Source of the DNA: Wolfiporia cocos
Lineage: Eukaryota; Basidiomycota; Agaricomycetes; Polyporales; Phaeolaceae
DNA: 64,000 bases
Direction of reading: 5' to 3'
Assembly: GCA_029448655.1 (NCBI GenBank)
Contig: JACCLO010000014.1
Coordinates: 1,798,001-1,862,000 of the forward strand
Part shown: piece after piece, positions 45,121 to 55,782 of the stretch
Position numbering within the stretch: the first letter of the stretch is position 1
Layout of the letters: each line of letters opens with the position of its first letter
Made by a program: the position numbers and the translations under genes
Notes under the pieces: generated by a model
Databases searched by the model: none
What the model was told of the DNA's origin: nothing
What the model saw: the letters and a program-made list of their open reading frames with translations, nothing else

Positions 45121-46142
45121 GCCTTAATTATATTTTGTGATCGAGTTTTACGTCTTCGCATATAGCATTACGTATTGGCCAGACGAGTGACTCTGCCTGG
45201 ATTGCGGTCAATTTTCAGCGTACAGGTGAGGAAGGATCAGTAGGCGCGTTGTCGCATGCAAAGTCGCTCTTGTGCCTCCGAAGGCAACTTCTGAGAGAAG
45301 CGCCGCCGCTCCACCCAAATGGGCGCGCCCGTTGGATCCGACCGGCTTCTGCAGGAGAAGTCAGATCGTGCTGCGGGGCAATTTTCGCGCCTGCTCAAGG
45401 CCGTCGCAAAACATTTGCTGCCGCGAGCATTTGCGCCCATTTGCAGGGCGGCGGCGAAGAGAGCACGTGGATGGCGACCAATCGCGATTTGCCCAATCTG
45501 AGATCGCGCGGACTCTCCGCCGGGTCCCTGCCCGTCGTCGACATGACGAGTTGCAAGCAATTTGCGAGTACAAGAGCGGCGATGGCAGCGGGCGTGCGCG
45601 CAGACGGCGAGCCATGGGCCGCGCATCAGAAGCTGGCGCTCGGCTCGGGGACAGTTGGGTGGCGGATTCGTGTTGTCAGCACGATGGGACTACAACGGCT
45701 CCCGGAAGAGGAAGTACAAAGGAACATCACGATGGAGACGAGGACTGCGATGGCGAAGATGCAGAGCGGTGGGTGGCGGACGACAAGGTGAGCCGGATCG
45801 GGCGGGCGGGCGATCTGCCACGTGTGATCTCAGGCAGATCCATACCGGAATGGTGACAAGCGACTGCCCAAAACAGTCTTTCCTCTTATTCCTCCTCCCC
45901 GTGTGCGTACCGCAACCAGCTCCTCCTCATGGCCTATAAGTATGTCCGGGCTGTGCTCGACAACAGCAACAACAACTCCTGCATCTGCAGTCTCTGCAGC
46001 GACAATCTCGCCCTCGTGTCGACGGCAGCCACCCGACGGGCTCGTAAAACAACCGCGTCCAGATCTTACAGTCCACTATCCTCGCCTATCTAATTCTATC
46101 TTCGCACACCGCACACAAGCGACCATTGTTTAATACTACAAT
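45121..46142. other. GC-rich region upstream of the Clp1-like gene
   Basis: Unique sequence between duplication unit 1 and the Clp1-like gene. Overlapping open frames at 45249-45939 come from GC-rich composition and have no domain. A TATAAG motif at about 45939 and CT-rich stretches precede the gene. This is the probable promoter. Confidence 0.4.
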
Positions 46143-47145
46143 ATGTTCCAAGTCGCAACTCGCCCAGTCCCGGAGCTCTCCCTCCCCATGGCCCACCACC
46201 ACGCTCAGGCGGCTCCACCCAGCCTTCAGCTGCCTCGCAACCTCGCGCGGCCCAGCTTCTCCGAGGTCTCCCGCCAGACGATCGCAGCCCTCGAGCCCGA
46301 GCTTGCAGCGGTCCCGATTGAGTACATCACAGGTCACTTGGCCGGCCAAGCTAATCAGTGAGTATGCCGACTTTGCATACACGAGTGGTAAATTGATATG
46401 ATGTTCGTTTGCTAGGATGATTGAGGCCCTTTCTCTCCTCACCTACCCCACGTCGCTTCCCCGTGCGCGCATGCCTCCGTCCATCGACGTCCCGCTTCGG
46501 CCAGTCCCGCACGCGCCCAGCTCATCCGTCTTCCCCACCCACATGCTGGCGATCTCTTCCTCCAAAAGCTCTCCCTCCGCACCCAACACGCCGACCGCCG
46601 CGTCGTTCTACAATGGGGCCGGGTCGAACGCCTCCGTCCCTCTCTACCCCGCCCACGCGCTCGTGCTCGCCGCGCACTGCACGCTCCTCCCCGCGCTCCC
46701 GGTCTCGCGCCCCTCGAACCGCACCGCGTCGCTCCACCTCCCCGTCGTGCCCCTCACGGTCCCGAACGGCGAGACGTTCCCGATGCTGCACGAGTACCTG
46801 CACACGAAGCGGCCCGACGTCCTGCTCGCCGCGCTCCTCCCGCACGTTCCGCTCCCGGGGCCGCACCATGCGGCGGCGTCCGCGTCCGCGGGCAAGCTCG
46901 TGTACGTGAAGCAGTTCACAAGCGAGAGCCTTCTCCGCCTCGCGCACCAGCTCGTCGCGAACGCGTTCGCGCAGGGCGGCCAGCAGGGCGCCCCCGGCTG
47001 GCTCATGGCGCGGGCGAAGGTGATCAACGGCCTCTGGCGCAACGTGTGCGCCCTGGGCGTGTTCGACGCGGAGCTCTGGGGCGTCATGGACGTCGCCTGG
47101 GAGGTCGTTCTCGCCGCGCTCACCCGCGTGGTGGAGCGCGCCTAG
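46143..47145 (+). CDS. Clp1-like protein (clampless1 family)
   Basis: Two exons, 46143-46357 and 46416-47145, give 314 residues. The order of blocks fits the Clp1 family of mushrooms: FSEVSRQTIAALEPELAAVP, IEYITGHL, FPTHMLAISS, LYPAHALVLAAHCTLLPALP, LHLPVVPLTVPNGETFPMLH, YLHTKRPDVLLAALLP, and NGLWRNVCALGVFDAELW. Coprinopsis clp1 is needed for clamp-cell formation and A-mating-type-driven development; function here is inferred. There is no known catalytic or DNA-binding motif. The second exon has high GC3, unlike the flanking F-box repeats. It lies between two inverted copies of the F-box segment. Confidence 0.8.
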
Positions 47146-47829
47146 ACTGTAGACGGTCCCGTTGCACACTTAGAACGCACACGTCCAACCAGACATTCAA
47201 ATAATCGCAGCCACCGTCCCGCCAACGCTGGCATTCCTTTCTCTCAGTACAGCCTACTAATCCGCTTTGCACACGTATATCCCCTCTATTCCTATTCCCT
47301 CATCGGTCTGCCAGGTCTCGCACACTGCAATACCCCGTGTATCTTTTACTGTCTGCTTGCCCCCCACTGTATCTGTATCGCGTCTCCTCTTCTCCCGTTT
47401 CGAGTTATAGTCTTGTCTGCGGATTCGTTGTTCATTGTTCCCAGATCGACGTGTATAACGTAGCACACAAATTTAATGCTGCCCACAAAAGGGCATGTTC
47501 AGCATACCAAAATCCTGGGAAGGAGGATCTGAGATGTCCAAGTGAGGGGATCGAGGGAATCTGGCGATCCCCGGCGACACGATCGGGTGGAGCTGTCAAA
47601 AGGGGTACGATTCGCGGTCGCGGGATCCAATGGCTCGCCATCAACTCGGCTTGACTCCTTTTGGTGGAGGGTTTCATACAAATTGGGTCACGACCGATTC
47701 GCGATAATTGACCCCTAAGGTGAAGTGGGATCAGTCATTTCGTAGGAACGAAGGGGATGAGCGGTTGTGGCGCATCTGGCCACAACGCCGTCCCAGATGA
47801 CTTTACAATAGCCTTTCGAGGGCAAGAGT
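47146..47829. other. 3' flank of the Clp1-like gene
   Basis: About 680 bp with pyrimidine-rich patches (47220-47440). No coding frame, RNA gene or transposon could be supported. Duplication unit 2 begins near 47830. Confidence 0.4.
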
Positions 47830-50560
47830 GTGATCATTCGTGGCTCGATGGAACAGCATGCTCGTCGTAGAAGGGCGTAAAATTGGGTCGATTAGCAGAT
47901 GCAGGCATTGTCAAATAAAGAGTCAATACATGGAAATGAGCCAAGCACCACCGAAGATATCCCTGGTTACCATGCGTCAATGGAAGCTCACCGCATTCGG
48001 TGCTTGTCCCCGCGGCTGTCCGATCTGCGACAGCGACAGTCTTCATTGGCCTTCGCAAAGACGGCGCTCATGACCACAACTGCACTGTATTGGATATAGC
48101 ACGGCCGCGGCGACGCCGCGCGCCACACCGGGGTTATCCCGCGCTGGGGTGCGAAGCACGAACGGGCGCATTGCTTGGCCAGTGACGTGTACGTAGCGAT
48201 GATGCGCGTTGCCAACGTAGAGCTGTGGGACCTTTTCCTGTGAGAGTGGACGAAGATGATCCGCTAGTACAGACCCTGATAGCGCCGCGGATGCTTCTTG
48301 ACATCGATCCGAGCATTAGCGGCCCTGTGGGCAGCATCTGGGCACGGTCGCTATGACACGGACGCGCGTGCGGTCGTGTCGCTATCGACGCCTGGCCTTA
48401 AGTCTGGCTCGGTACATATGAGTGGCACACGAAGCGGCGCCGTACGCCACTATTAACGTGCGCTACGCCGGCCTTTGCGGCGTGGATGCGTAGTCTTTTC
48501 TTCGAAGTATCTATCAGAAACGCACATGTATGTGACGCTGAACAAGCGCCGCGGCGACCTTGCCGTAGGCCCGTAGCCGGATACCAGGGAGTGTTATACT
48601 TCATGGCTAGCTTGATGGTATGAAACATGCGCACAGCAGAAGTTTAGGGACGTCAGCGCAACCGATATAAGTACAATTTTCCAATCGTGAGATGCACATG
48701 CGATCAACTCAATTATACGAGATCAGCCAATGAGACCTGCTGCTGATGAGGTCAATATGGAATACACAGGTACATACATATATGTGCACTGGTTGCACAG
48801 ATCGAAGAAAGCCGTAGAACGTGTGATATACTGCTTGAAGGCCGCATTATGAATGGCGCAGACGGAAGTTATGATCACAAATCGACATTACGAATCGAGA
48901 ACGCTCGATGTTTCTGACACTCCGCCCGAGTTGCTATCTTCAGAACGTTCCTCAAAGGTAGAAATTAACTGCAGGCATCGTCACAGTTATCAGCATCGAT
49001 GTCTATAAACGGGCCTGTCACGCGTTCACGGTTCAACTGACCTCTGCGAGATCGTTGATGTCCACCACAAAACTGTTGGCAAAGTGAGACATGCGGCACT
49101 CCACACTCTCTGTCACGAGTAAAACTCCACGCCCGTGTATTCCGGAAAGTTGGTCTCGAAACTTGGAGATTATCTGTCCTACCCTCTCGTCTATGACAGA
49201 TTCGTCGGAAATATTCAAGAGACCGCTCCAAGTTAGCTTGATCGCAAACGCGCGCAGAGTAGGGAGGTTCGGCAGACTACACAGATCGTCTATGTCTTTC
49301 CACTGGCTAAGATCAATATCTGCGGATATGTCGCCGATGTCGACCGCAAGATTGATGACACAAAGCTCATTGAACGCAGCATCCGAGAGTATTCTCGCCA
49401 GACGACGAACTGCGCTCGAGTCCCGAGAAATATCTAAAGACGTCTGAAGCAGCCGGAGAGAGCAACGCCATTCCATGCTTCGACTCAAGTCAAGATCTAT
49501 ACTGTTATTAGCAGCTGATGAAATTGCTCAAATTCCGTGGAGCGCACCTGCGTTGAGAAGACAATCCACATGCAGGTACTTCAATGAAGATCCTACTTGA
49601 TCCAGAAAGCTCCCCAAAAAGCTCTGATTGATGCTGTCGACCCCTTTCGGAAGACTGGCGACATCATTGACTTCAAACACCGAGAGTGTTTGTGTGGATT
49701 CGGTGAGAGGAAGCCAAGAGAACATGGCATCGCAGAAAGCGCTGCTACACTGTCGTATATCGAGCGTTGACAGCCTGGGTCTGTTTGAATAGGGTGTTAT
49801 GTACTCGTTCGCTGTTATTGACAGTCTCCTGCACTCTATGAATCGTAGATGGATACGTGCCAGTGAGGGCAGAGCCTGGATGAGGCGCTGCATCTCAGAG
49901 AAGGTCCCAAATTTACACATGTTCAGAGCGAGCTCCGCAACAGATATGAACTGTGTGAGCTGCATGGGAGGGCTGTACATAGTGGGGGTGCGTATCCATG
50001 AGCCCGACCGTATTTCCAGATACGTCACTGTCGGCCCCAAACCCGTGGCGAGAGGGAGCAGCGCGCGATATATGAATTCCGGACGACTCGGTTGGTACAT
50101 TTCATCGGGATCACCATGATCTGGACCAAGTAGATGAAGCTCTCGTGAATTGCTGAGGTATTTCCTTGCTTCTGGATCCAGTATAATGCGGCGATGAAAG
50201 AGATCCAACGATTTGGCGTCGTCAATCGAGATAGAGCTGTAGAGATTGCAACGGCTCCTTGGAAGCCATGCACGGCATACGAGACAGCATGCCCAGAGCA
50301 TCCCCCTGTCTCTGCAGAGCTCATCAAGAATGGACTCACAGACTTCTATCGGGAGCACAGCGTCATCCATGTCAGGCCAATACCGAGTCCAGCTGAAATC
50401 GACTTGAGCAAACTGAATGGTAGCCGACTTGCGATCAGCGGTGGGTTTTATCGCTATTCAGGACTAATCAGGCCACTCACAAATACTATTCTAAACTAAG
50501 AGGCCCTGCTAGACCAATGAATGTGTAGCAGTCGTGCTTGTGCTGTATTTAGACGCCGTT
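47830..50560. repeat. Segmental duplication unit 2 (inverted relative to unit 1)
   Basis: Contains F-box copy 2 on the minus strand, its promoter (50371-50560) and the 3' flank (47830-48960). It is in reverse orientation to unit 1 and in the same orientation as unit 3. The flank carries TCGGTACATATGA and CATGCGATCAACTC, both shared with unit 3. Confidence 0.8.
49033..50370 (-). CDS. F-box protein, array copy 2, C-terminally truncated
   Basis: Two exons separated by an intron of about 50 nt near 49500-49548. The start MDDAVLPIEVCESILDELCRD is the F-box, followed by GMLWACCLVCRAWLPRSR. The rest matches copies 1 and 3, including YLEIRSGSWIRTPTMYSPP and DIDLSQWKDIDDLC. The frame stops at 49033 because a tryptophan codon of copy 3 is a TGA here; a few bases later there is also a small insertion that shifts the frame. 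The VTGPFIDIDADN tail is therefore lost from the protein although its DNA is present at about 48965-49025. It may still work, since the F-box and substrate region are intact. Confidence 0.75.
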
Positions 50561-50989
50561 TGGTAGTGCGCATGGGGATGTGGCGCGTGAAGCGGCGCCA
50601 ATTAGTTAAGCGCTTCTTTACCGTCAGATTTGCAGAATATCGGTCATATATTGGTTCATTTTCGCTGGAGTTAGTGCCACTCTATCGTAGTTGTAGGTGC
50701 ATCAATACAGCCGCTGGAACAATTGAACTACGCGATACTTGGACTCTACATGCATGAGGTCCATTGCGCCGATCCACTAAGACCATTATGCTTCATGGTT
50801 TTCCAATCTCCAGTGGATGTCGATGAACGGTCACTCAACATACGCGCCCCGTCTCTCAAATATGGATAAACACAAAGTAGTGCGGCGTTGAGCGATGCAG
50901 TGGTGCGGGATCGGGGTCTACAGAAGTGGATTGATTCCACTGACGGATGGGCGCAATAATTGCGACGGCCCTGAGCAGGCTCACGATTT

Positions 50990-53540
50990 GACGTCACAAT
51001 GTGGAGAATCTCCCTGAAGTACGGTACAACTCGTGTCGTTTGTTGCGACGTGAGGAATGGCCCCTAGCGCGATCATCGGACTACCAGTGTACTACGTCGG
51101 TGAGTGGCACTCAAGCACCACCGAAGATGTCTTTGACCACACGATTATGGAAGCTCACCGCAATCGGTGCTCGTCCCCGCAGCTGTCAGATCTGTGACAA
51201 CGACAATCTTCATTGATCTTTGCAAAGACGACGCTCATTAGCTCAGTCTTGTACTTCATCAGATATAGCACGGATGCGGCGGCGCCACACGCCACACCAA
51301 GGTTCTCCCTCGCTGTGGTACAAAGCGAGAGTGGGCGCGGTGCTTGGTTGAGACGCATACGTAGTGATGATGCGCGCTTCCAATGTAGAGCTACGAGACG
51401 TTTTCCTGTGAAAGTGAACGAAGCTGATCCGCAAGAACAGACCCTTATAGCGCCACGGATGCTTCCTAACATCGATTCGAGCATCAGCGGCCTTGTAGGG
51501 AGCACCTGGGCATGGTCGCTGTCATGCAGACGCGAGCGCGGTCATGTCACGATCGACGCCCGGCCTTAAGTCTGGCTCGGTACATATGACCATCAGTCCT
51601 GGGACATCAGCGCAAGCGATTCTCCAATCGTAAGATGTGGCGCACATGCGATCAACTCGATTGTACGGCACCAGCCAATGAGATCCGCTGGTGATGAAGT
51701 CAATATGGAATACACAGGAGCGTATATGTGCGCTAGATGCACAGATTGAAGAAGGCCATAGGATATGTGATATACTGTTTGAAGGCTGCACTTTGAATGG
51801 CGCAGTGAAGAAGGAAGTTATGATAACAAACCCGACATTATAAATCGAGCACGCTAGATGTTTCTGACACGTCGCTCAAGCTGTCTTCTTCAGAACGTTC
51901 TTTTAAGGTGGACAACTGTAGATGTTGTCGCGGTTATCAGCATCGATGTCTATAAACGGACCTGTCACGGTCCAACTGACCTCTGGGAAATCGACGTCTT
52001 CCTCCGTGTAACTGTTCCAATAGTGGTTCTCGCGGCTCTCCACACTCTCTGTCACGAGTAAAACGCAACGCTCGTGTATTCCGGAAAGTTGGTTTCGAAA
52101 CCTGGAAATTATCTGTCCTACCCTCTCGTCTATGACAGCTTCGTCGGGAATATTCAAGAGACCGCCCCAAATTAGCTCTACCTCAAACGCGCGCAGAGCA
52201 GGGAGTCTCGACAAACTGCACAGATCGTCTATACCTTTCCATTGGCTAAGGTCAATGTCTACAGATATGTCGCCAATGTCGACCGCGAGATCGATGACTC
52301 GAAGCTCATTGAATGCAGCCTCCGAGAGTATTCTGGCCAGGCGATGAACTTCGCTCGAGTCCCGAGACATATTCAAAGATGTCTGGAGCCACTCAAGGGA
52401 GTGAAGCCGAGTCGTACTTCGACTCAAGCCAGAATCTATACTTTTATTAGCAACCGATGTGACTGTTCAGATCCCATTGAGCGTACCTGGACTGAGGAGA
52501 CAATCGACATGTAGGCACTTCAGTGATAGTTCCACATGACACAAGAAACGCCTCAAAAATCCATAATTGACGATGTCGTCCCATTCCGGAAAACAGGTGA
52601 CATCATTGACTTTGAGCACAGAGAGTGTTTGTGTGGATTCGGCGAGAGAAAGCCAAGAGAACATGGCATTGCAGAAAGCACTGCTACACCGTCGGATATC
52701 GAGCGTTGACAGCCTCGGTCTGTTTGTATAGGGTGTTATGTACTTGTTTGCTGTGACTGACAGTCTCCCGCACTCTATGCGTCGCAGATAGATACGTGCC
52801 AGTGATGGAAGAGCCTGAATGAGGCGCTGCATCTCAGAGAAGGTCCCAAATTTACACATGTTCAGGGCGAGCTCCGCAACATATATGAACTGTGAAAGCT
52901 GCATGGGAGGGCTGTACACAGTGGGGGTGCGTATCCATGAGCCCGATCGGATTTCAAGATACGTCACCGTCGGCCCCAAACTCGCGGCGAGAGGGAGCAG
53001 CGCGCGATATATGAACTCCGGACGACCTGGTTGGTACAGAGGCTCCTCGGGATCGCTATCATCTGGACCAAGTAGATGAAGCTCTCGTGCATCGCTGAGG
53101 TACTTCCTTGCCTCTGGATCCAGTATAATGCGACGATGAAAGAGATTCAATGATCTGCCATTATTGATCGAGATGGAGCTGTAGAGATTGCGACGGCTTC
53201 TTGTAAGCCATGCACGGGATACGAGGCAGCATGCCCGGAGCGTCCCCTTCCATCCGTAGAGCTGGTTTATGATGAGCTCACAGACTTCTAAGGGGAGCAC
53301 AGCGTCATCCATATGTCAGGCCAACACTGAGTCCAACTGAAGTCGATTGTATTGGAGTAGCGAACTGGATGGTAGCCGGCTTGCGATCAGCGGCATCTTT
53401 CATCGCTGGTCAGGACACTCACGATTGCTATCCTCAGTATAACAACCACAAACCCTGTCAGACCGATGAATATGTAGCAATCGTAGTACTTTGTGCTGCG
53501 TTGAGACGCCGGCGTTTGCTGAACCGAGATGCGGCGCTTG
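50990..53540. repeat. Segmental duplication unit 3
   Basis: Direct (same orientation) copy of unit 2, with F-box copy 3 and its flank at 51060-51900. The stretch 50561-50990 between units 2 and 3 shows no gene. The promoter part (53313-53420) matches 50371-50470 with sequences such as ATCCATATGTCAGGCCAA and ATGGTAGCCG. Confidence 0.8.
51903..53312 (-). CDS. F-box protein, array copy 3 (most complete)
   Basis: Two exons, about 53312-52485 and 52435-51903, with the intron at the site shared by the paralogues. F-box LPLEVCELIINQLYGWKGTL is followed by RACCLVSRAWLTRSR. The protein continues through YLEIRSGSWIRTPTVYSPP, VAELALNMCKFGTFSEMQRL and DIDLSQWKGIDDLCSLSRLP to an intact tail, EVSWTVTGPFIDIDADNRDN, ending CPP at 51903. 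It is the reference for judging damage in the other copies. Probably an SCF substrate adaptor; the target is unknown. Confidence 0.8.
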
Positions 53541-53963
53541 GCGCGCCTGCCCATTACCGTTACCGCGACTGAGTCGAGCCTGAGGCTGAAGCTTTGAGGC
53601 TTGAAGGTCTGAGGCTAGTGTCGAATTATGTGTCATATTCGTTCTGTACGTGTGCAGATATACCCGCTCGTATGATTATAAACGTGGGGCATCTGCATCT
53701 CGTGTATCCATGAAACCACTTCAAGTGTGCGAGTCCACGATCAAGTCCCTAATTAGGAGTTACCGGCGGTCGTGCTCCACGTGATATTAGTGGGCTGGGT
53801 TTCTTCGCGTAGTTGAGCAGTGCTGCCCTGGTTTGACTACAGAATCAAAACCAAAACTTCCGCTATCCGAATCATGCGTAAGTATGTGTCGCAAGTGTTG
53901 ATTCCGCGACCATCGGTTTCTGAGATATGAGCTCCCATAGAGTCAGCTACTGGCCTGCAACGC
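53541..53963. other. Intergenic region after the F-box array
   Basis: No supported gene. A short quasi-repeat GAGGCTGAAGCTTTGAGGCTTGAAGG lies near 53580. The promoter of the following plus-strand gene is likely here. Confidence 0.4.
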
Positions 53964-55339
53964 ATGCCAAGATGTCCAGAGCTCCGCAATCTACCCAAGG
54001 CCGGAAAGCTCAAGTCTCTCAACGTAGGACCATACGCGTCGTCCGCTCGCTCCTGCTGTGCTAACCGCTGGCTACAGTTTAAGCGCACCACACCAGGGAC
54101 AGTAGGCCCGCTGTGCGGATCAAGTCCGACGCCCACGGCGGGGCACCTCGACCCAGACCATCCTGCGTCCAAGCTCTCCCGGGGCGAGCTCTGGCGTAGC
54201 GCGCCCAAGTTCAAGTCCGACGCCCTTATGCTCCGCGCGTACCCGCAGGCGGTCCTCTACCGGCTGCACAACCCGTGGCCGGACCCGCCGCACAGCTCTG
54301 CGCCGCGGCGCGCGCCCGACGCACGGCGGCTCAACATGTCGATCATGAAGGTCATGGGCAAGGCGATACACAAGTCGTCCGTCGTGCGCTCCAAGGTCGG
54401 GCTGCGCATCAAGACCACCGTAGCTCTGATCGTGACGCGCGGCGCGGACGTGCGGCAGGACGCGAAGGGCCGGGAACGGATAGTGTTTGACGGGGCCGAC
54501 GCGGGGCCAAAGTGGCTCATGCAAGGTACGTCGTCCCCGATTGAGGAGACGAGCTGAGGGCCCGCACGCCGCGCAGACTGGACATACATTGTGTACCCCA
54601 CGCTGGAGATATACCGGATGCCGTACCAGACGCTCATCCCGCAGCTGCGTGAGGCACTCAAATCCATCAAGGAAACTGCAGAGGCACTGGAAGAGAAGTG
54701 GTCTCGCGCAACGAAGCTTTCACAGACCAAAGCCACATTCGTTTTACAAGATCCCGGGACGAGCCGTGGTAAAAAAGAGAAGAGCTTGCGCGCAAGGCTG
54801 CCCCTGCCGGTCGGCTCACCTACAATGGACCAGCTAAAGGAGCTGGGTGGCCTCACCGACGACATGTGGAGCGATCTCATAGCAAGCGGTGCCCCCGCCG
54901 AGCCTAACCCAGAGACCATGGACCTCAAACCCCAGCCGTCGACCGCACTACCGAGACAAATAGCAGCCGCAACGGCCCGTCCAGATATTTCTTCAATCAC
55001 CAAGCTGCTGAGATCAACGAATGATGCCCTACCAGACGATGGCAAGAATGCAGTGAGTATCACTGATTCCTGCACACTATCTGGTTTCACTGGTCTCCAC
55101 AGCCTTCCGCGAATACGCCCATGCCTCAAATATTCTTCCCATCACGGTTTAACACTGACGCAAACAGCCAAACTAACCGGGGGCCAACGCGTGAGGGACA
55201 GCGCTCGAGGGAAACACAAGAACAACCAGATCCTGGGTTGAAATCTGCGACCGATGCTATGCAGCCTGCTATGGCTAAGCTCTTCAAGGCGAAACCCGTC
55301 ATAAAGCCCGCCAACGAACGGCCATCCAAGAAGAGATAG
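53964..55339 (+). CDS. Conserved hypothetical protein with KAIHKSSVVRSKVGLRIKT block
   Basis: I recognise this as a conserved fungal pattern but not its function. At least three exons join: the first reaches WLMQ at 54522, the second starts DWTYIVYPTLEIYRMPYQ, and the third carries a polar tail ending NERPSKKR at 55339. The most conserved part is basic: MSIMKVMGKAIHKSSVVRSK, then GLRIKTTVALIVTRGADV. It is followed by a helix PQLREALKSIKETAEALEEK. The C-terminal third is polar and likely disordered. There is no signal peptide or transmembrane segment. The basic core and Lys-rich tail might suggest nucleic-acid binding. A possible 54 nt intron (about 54021-54076) in the N-terminus leaves the start uncertain. 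Confidence 0.55.
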
Positions 55340-55782
55340 CGGAAAGGTAACGTTCCTGGCCGCATTGACGATCGGGCTGGCAGTCGCTTCTCTGATTTAG
55401 CACTGCGACGTCATGCAAGTCCTTAGCTCTATAGATCACGTATGGATACAATGTACTTAAGCTCCTCCCAAAACAAGAGAAACGTATCAAAATGAAGCAT
55501 ACAGTATGATAAAATACCACGTGCCAGGCAGCCAAAGAAAATATGGGTATGAAACGATGTAGGGGCCACCGGCAAGTGCTACCCTACTTCGAGGACACTT
55601 CATGTACTGTGCCCACGAGGAGAGCATACGTGCGAGGCCGTCGTGAACTACGAGACGGGCAAAATGTGCATGGGTTCCTTGGGATCGACGAAGATGGGCG
55701 AAGCCTAATGTAACGGCAAGATGAATAAAGATAGTAGAATGAGCAAGCAAGCGGGCAAGCGCAACTGATATTGCCTCGGAGA
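55340..55782. other. Intergenic region, convergent 3' ends
   Basis: Between the hypothetical gene and the zinc-cluster gene, both of which end here. No coding frame, repeat or RNA gene was seen. Confidence 0.4.

Noticed and set aside
45249..45939. Overlapping plus-strand frames upstream of the Clp1-like gene
   Set aside because: Three frames are open together, no domain, and the region sits where the promoter is expected.
46143..47145. Clp1-like gene considered as the mRNA cleavage factor CLP1
   Set aside because: No P-loop kinase motif; blocks fit the unrelated mushroom clampless1 family.
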